Shown here: positions 6,281 through 8,397 of the stretch, piece after piece
Layout: each line of letters begins with the position of its first letter
Numbering within the stretch: the stretch's first letter is position 1
NCBI GenBank assembly: GCA_016208645.1
Contig: JACQXP010000362.1
Coordinates: forward strand, 1-8,397
Length of the DNA: 8,397 nt
Direction of reading: 5' to 3'
DNA from: Candidatus Methylomirabilota bacterium
GTDB taxonomy: Bacteria > Methylomirabilota > Methylomirabilia > Methylomirabilales > 2-02-FULL-66-22
The notes under the pieces: generated by a model
What the model was told of the DNA's origin: nothing
Seen by the model: the letters and a program-made list of their open reading frames with translations, nothing else
Database searches by the model: none
Position numbers and translations under genes: made by a program

Positions 6281-6308
6281 GCACATCGCCCCGGCCGGGG
6301 CGATGTGC
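6281..6308. promoter_or_regulatory. Perfect 28-bp palindrome in front of the mutarotase-like gene
   Basis: GCACATCGCCCCGG (6281-6294) is followed with no spacer by its exact reverse complement (6295-6308). The symmetry breaks at 6280/6309. It lies 28 bases upstream of the mutarotase ATG and just downstream of a weak promoter-like pair, so it would sit at the start of the transcript. It could be an operator for a dimeric regulator, or it could form a cruciform or a 5'-UTR hairpin. Its centre is G|C, not the C|G typical of LacI-family operators, so it need not be the site for the neighbouring regulator. Function is inferred, while the symmetry itself is certain. Confidence 0.55.
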
Positions 6309-6316
6309 GCGGTGCC

Positions 6317-6345
6317 ATTCGCTCACAGATTCAAACAGAAGTCAA
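6317..6345 (-). promoter_or_regulatory. Weak candidate sigma70 promoter for the minus-strand cluster
   Basis: On the minus strand TTGACT (6345-6340) is followed after 17 bp by GCGAAT (6322-6317). The -35 matches the consensus at 5 of 6 positions and the -10 at only 3 of 6. A transcript starting about 6310 would begin at the 28-bp palindrome. The surrounding stretch is the most AT-rich part of the divergent region. Confidence 0.3.
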
Positions 6346-6448
6346 CACGAAATCACACGGACGAACCTCCTGCCCTCAGGCATCGCGGCCGGGGAAAGCC
6401 CCCGCCCCCCGCCTTTCGAGCCATCCCGAAGGCCCCGGGAAAAACCCC

Positions 6449-6478
6449 TTGACGTGCCCGCCCCACCTGGGGTACACA
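6449..6478 (+). promoter_or_regulatory. Candidate sigma70 promoter for the LacI-family gene
   Basis: TTGACG (6449-6454, 5 of 6 to consensus) is followed after 18 bp by TACACA (6473-6478, 3 of 6). The predicted start near 6485 falls on the operator-like palindrome at 6485-6498, the placement expected for steric repression. Confidence 0.42.
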
Positions 6479-6484
6479 TCCTAC

Positions 6485-6498
6485 CGTTAACGCTAACA
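6485..6498. promoter_or_regulatory. Candidate LacI-family operator (CGTTAACGCTAACA)
   Basis: This 14-bp site has the central CG and inverted half-sites of LacI-family operators. It matches the symmetric form TGTTAGCGCTAACA at 12 of 14 positions. It lies 15 bases before the ATG of the LacI-family gene and downstream of a promoter-like pair. The regulator's recognition helix contains MTVSR, which I recall is also present in E. coli GntR, a protein that binds TGTTA-type half-sites. Autoregulation, and possibly control of the divergent cluster, is inferred. Confidence 0.6.
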
Positions 6499-6513
6499 GA
6501 CCGTCCGGAAAAA

Positions 6514-7632
6514 ATGCCGAAGCCTGTGCGGGCCCCGGTCACGCTGAAACATATCGCCCGGCACACCGGGCTGTCCATCATGACGGTGTCCCGGGTCGTA
6601 CGCGGCCGCCCCGACGTCAGCCCGGAGAGCCGCCGCAGGGTCCTGGCCGCCGTGCGCCGCCTGGGCTATATCCCCAACCCCGCCGCCCAGCTGCTCGTCA
6701 GCCGCACGGCCCCGGGCGCGCGGAGCGACCGCATCGTCGGCGCCATCTTCAGCCGGGAGGTCGTCACCTCCCACAGCTACTTCGCCGGGATCATCCAGGG
6801 GATAGCCGACGAGGCCCGGCGCTCCGACTGCCATCTCCTCTTGGGATATGGCCTGGGCGACGCCACCCAGCCGCGGGACTACCCCCGGATGATCCGCGAG
6901 ATGATGACGCGCTGGCTGATCCTGGTGGGCAAGGTTGCACCCCGCCTGGTGCGGCAACTCCACGGCACCGGGTTCTCGCTGGTCCTGGTGGACATGCGCC
7001 CGCCCATCCGGGACGCGGACGGCGTCATATGCGACGACGCCCAGGGGGCCTACGAGGCCACCCGCCACCTGATCAAGCTGGGGCACCGGCGCATCGCCCT
7101 CATCCGGGGCCCGGCGCGACATCCATTTTCCCAAGCCCTCACCAGCGGCTACCGGCGCGCCCTCCACGAGGCCGGGATGCCCGTGCGGGAGGGGCACGTG
7201 GTCGAGGCGCCGCTCCGGCCCGAGGGAGGGTACGAAGCGGCCGAGGCCCTTCTGAAGGGGCCGAGCCGCCCCACCGCCATCTTCACCAATGACGACGTGG
7301 CCATCGGGGCGCTGCGGGCGATTCACGATCGCGGCCTCAGGGTCCCCGACGACGTCGCCCTCGTCGGCTACGACGACATCGAGTACGCGGCTCACACCAC
7401 GCCGCCCCTCACCACCGTGGCCGTCCCCAAGGAGGAGATGGGCCGCCTGGCGGTGCGCCGGGCCATCGCCCAGATGGAGGAGGGGGAAGGACACGCCTTC
7501 TCCACCACCGTGGTGTCCCACACGCTGTTGATCCGTTCCTCATGTGGTGCCGGCACGGGGACCCGCGCCGCTAGCGGCACCGGAGCCGGCCGCCTGCGGC
7601 GCCCCCGCCGAACCGGAAGGAGTCACCCATGA
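6514..7632 (+). CDS. LacI/GalR-family transcriptional regulator
   Basis: A 372-residue repressor-type regulator, somewhat longer than the usual 330-350. Residues 9-54 are the LacI helix-turn-helix with hinge: VTLKHIARHTGLSIMTVSRV, then RGRPDVSPESRRRVL and GYIPNPAA (51-58). The rest is a periplasmic-binding-protein-like sensor domain: IVGAIF (74-79), AGIIQGIADEARRSDCHLLLG (91-111), DDAQGAYEATRHLIKLGHRRIALIRGP (174-200), TSGYRRALHEAG (210-221), PTAIFTNDDVAIGALRAI (253-270) and VALVGYDDIE (281-290). The start at 6514 fits the family, although the only ribosome site is a weak GGAA. The frame stays open far upstream, but that part is antisense to the mutarotase gene. The C-terminal tail from about 344 (GAGTGTRAASGTGAG then a basic stretch) goes beyond normal family ends and looks like read-through of an intergenic region. 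It diverges from the transport cluster and overlaps the downstream aminotransferase gene by 4 bp. The effector is probably a sugar or polyol, not identified. Confidence 0.95.
   Translation: MPKPVRAPVTLKHIARHTGLSIMTVSRVVRGRPDVSPESRRRVLAAVRRLGYIPNPAAQLLVSRTAPGARSDRIVGAIFSREVVTSHSYFAGIIQGIADEARRSDCHLLLGYGLGDATQPRDYPRMIREMMTRWLILVGKVAPRLVRQLHGTGFSLVLVDMRPPIRDADGVICDDAQGAYEATRHLIKLGHRRIALIRGPARHPFSQALTSGYRRALHEAGMPVREGHVVEAPLRPEGGYEAAEALLKGPSRPTAIFTNDDVAIGALRAIHDRGLRVPDDVALVGYDDIEYAAHTTPPLTTVAVPKEEMGRLAVRRAIAQMEEGEGHAFSTTVVSHTLLIRSSCGAGTGTRAASGTGAGRLRRPRRTGRSHP
7617..7622 (+). promoter_or_regulatory. Shine-Dalgarno for the aminotransferase, inside the LacI-family gene
   Basis: AAGGAG lies six bases before the ATG at 7629, within the last codons of the regulator gene. 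Together with the ATGA overlap of start and stop (7629-7632) it indicates translational coupling of the two genes. Confidence 0.75.
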
Positions 7633-8397
7633 CCGAGACCCTGGCCATCCGGGGGGGGACCCCCGTCGTTCCCAAGGACCTGCACCGTCGCTGGCCCATG
7701 ACCACCGACGAGGACAAGGCAGCCGTCCTGGCCGCGTTGGACTCTGGCATCGTCTCCGGTCCCTATGCCCCCCAGGTCAAGGCCCTGGAGGAGGAGTGGG
7801 CGCGCTACTGCGACGTCCGGTACGCACTCACCACCAACAGCGGGACGGCCGCCCTCCACACCGCCGTGGCCGCCGGCCGCATCGGAACCGGGGACCAGGT
7901 GATCACCACGGCCTTCACGTTCCTGGCCACGGCCCTGGCGGTCCTGCAGAATAACGCCGTCCCCGTGTTCGCGGACATTGATCCGCGGACGTTTACCATT
8001 GATCCGGCCAAGATCGAGGAGCGGATCACGGCACGCACCCGTGCCATCCTCCCGGTCCACATCCATGGCGTCCCCGCGGACATGGATCGTATCCAGGCCA
8101 TCGCGACAACGCACGGTCTCCTGGTGATCGAGGACGCCGCCCAGGCCCACGGCGCCACCTACCGCGGCCGGAAGGTCGGGGGGATCGGGGACATGGGGTG
8201 CTTCTCCTTCCAGGCCAGCAAGAACCTGCCCGCGGGCGAGGGCGGGATGTTCGTGACCAACCGCCCCGACCTGCGGGACCGCGCCAACCGGTTCCGGATG
8301 TTCGGCGAGGACATCCAGGAGAGCGACCGGAAGGCCTTCGATCCCGCCCGCCCCCTGGATGGGGTGCGCGAGTACAACGCGCTCATGCTGGGGTGGA
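7629..8397 (+). CDS. DegT/DnrJ/EryC1/StrS-family PLP-dependent aminotransferase (3' end beyond window)
   Basis: The first 256 residues of a sugar aminotransferase, usually about 370-400 long. The frame is still open at the window edge. The family adds an amino group to keto-sugars (often NDP-linked) or keto-cyclitols, using glutamate or glutamine and PLP. Seen here are the opening LAIRGGTPVVP (5-15), typical of the scyllo-inosose aminotransferase/AHBA-synthase-like branch, SGPYAPQVKALEEEWARYCDV (43-63), TTNSGTAALHTA (68-79, phosphate grip), PVFADIDPRTFTIDP (112-126), LPVHIHGVPADMD (141-153), VIEDAAQAHGA (166-176) with Asp169 for the PLP ring nitrogen, and FSFQASKNLPAGEGG (192-206) with the Schiff-base Lys198. 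The active-site residues are present, so it is probably an active enzyme and not a lysine-less relative. It starts within the stop codon of the LacI gene and is likely co-transcribed with it. The substrate is unknown. A keto-cyclitol fits the phosphatase nearby, but this is inference. Confidence 0.94.
   Translation, partial: MTETLAIRGGTPVVPKDLHRRWPMTTDEDKAAVLAALDSGIVSGPYAPQVKALEEEWARYCDVRYALTTNSGTAALHTAVAAGRIGTGDQVITTAFTFLATALAVLQNNAVPVFADIDPRTFTIDPAKIEERITARTRAILPVHIHGVPADMDRIQAIATTHGLLVIEDAAQAHGATYRGRKVGGIGDMGCFSFQASKNLPAGEGGMFVTNRPDLRDRANRFRMFGEDIQESDRKAFDPARPLDGVREYNALMLGW

Noticed and set aside
6437..6448. GGGAAAAACCCC as an intrinsic terminator or hairpin in the divergent region
   Set aside because: The stem is only 3-4 bp and no T-run follows on either strand. 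It lies directly before the -35 candidate of the LacI gene.
5386..6513. Upstream extension of the LacI-family reading frame
   Set aside because: The frame is open but antisense to the mutarotase-like gene. The LacI helix-turn-helix begins a few residues after the ATG at 6514, as expected for the family.
6493..7521. Minus-strand open frame antisense to the LacI-family gene
   Set aside because: Gly/Asp/Val/His-rich shadow with no domain. The plus strand has complete LacI motifs.

Overview
The window is GC-rich DNA, about two-thirds G+C by eye, from a bacterium. It has tightly packed genes, an FbpABC/AfuABC-type ABC importer and a LacI-family regulator. The gaps between genes hold low-complexity palindromic repeats of a kind I associate with uncultivated GC-rich lineages such as Methylomirabilota/Rokubacteria, Planctomycetes or Acidobacteria relatives. 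That taxonomic guess is weak. No RNA gene, insertion sequence, integrase or CRISPR array was seen.

Layout. Five genes on the minus strand read right to left: a galactose-mutarotase-like protein (6252-5278), a periplasmic solute-binding protein (5052-4111), a fused two-domain permease (4001-2355), an ATPase (2203-1121) and an inositol-monophosphatase-family enzyme (975-118). Diverging from them on the plus strand are a LacI-family regulator (6514-7632) and, overlapping it by 4 bp, a DegT/DnrJ/EryC1-type PLP aminotransferase (7629 onward, cut by the window end). The 261-bp divergent region holds a good candidate LacI operator (6485-6498) next to a promoter-like sequence, and a perfect 28-bp palindrome (6281-6308) in front of the mutarotase gene.

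How it may work. The importer would by default be called an iron(III) transporter. However, the binding protein lacks the adjacent tyrosine pair of classical FbpA iron binders. Its neighbours are a LacI regulator, a mutarotase-like enzyme, a sugar/cyclitol phosphatase and a DegT aminotransferase. My reading is an uptake and processing locus for a carbohydrate, polyol or phosphorylated sugar, possibly a cyclitol. This is inference from family and context.

The most unusual feature is in the gaps. Each of the four gaps between the minus-strand genes, and the stretch after the last gene, carries a small element built from degenerate 7-, 8- or 10-bp words. The words run in tandem in one orientation and then in the other, so each element can fold into a long imperfect hairpin. 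There are four vocabularies (CGGCGGTT, NNGACAA, CGCAGATGAA, CTGCCYT) with one architecture. Two elements stop exactly two bases short of a stop codon, and one appears to contain a second GC-rich palindrome nested inside it.
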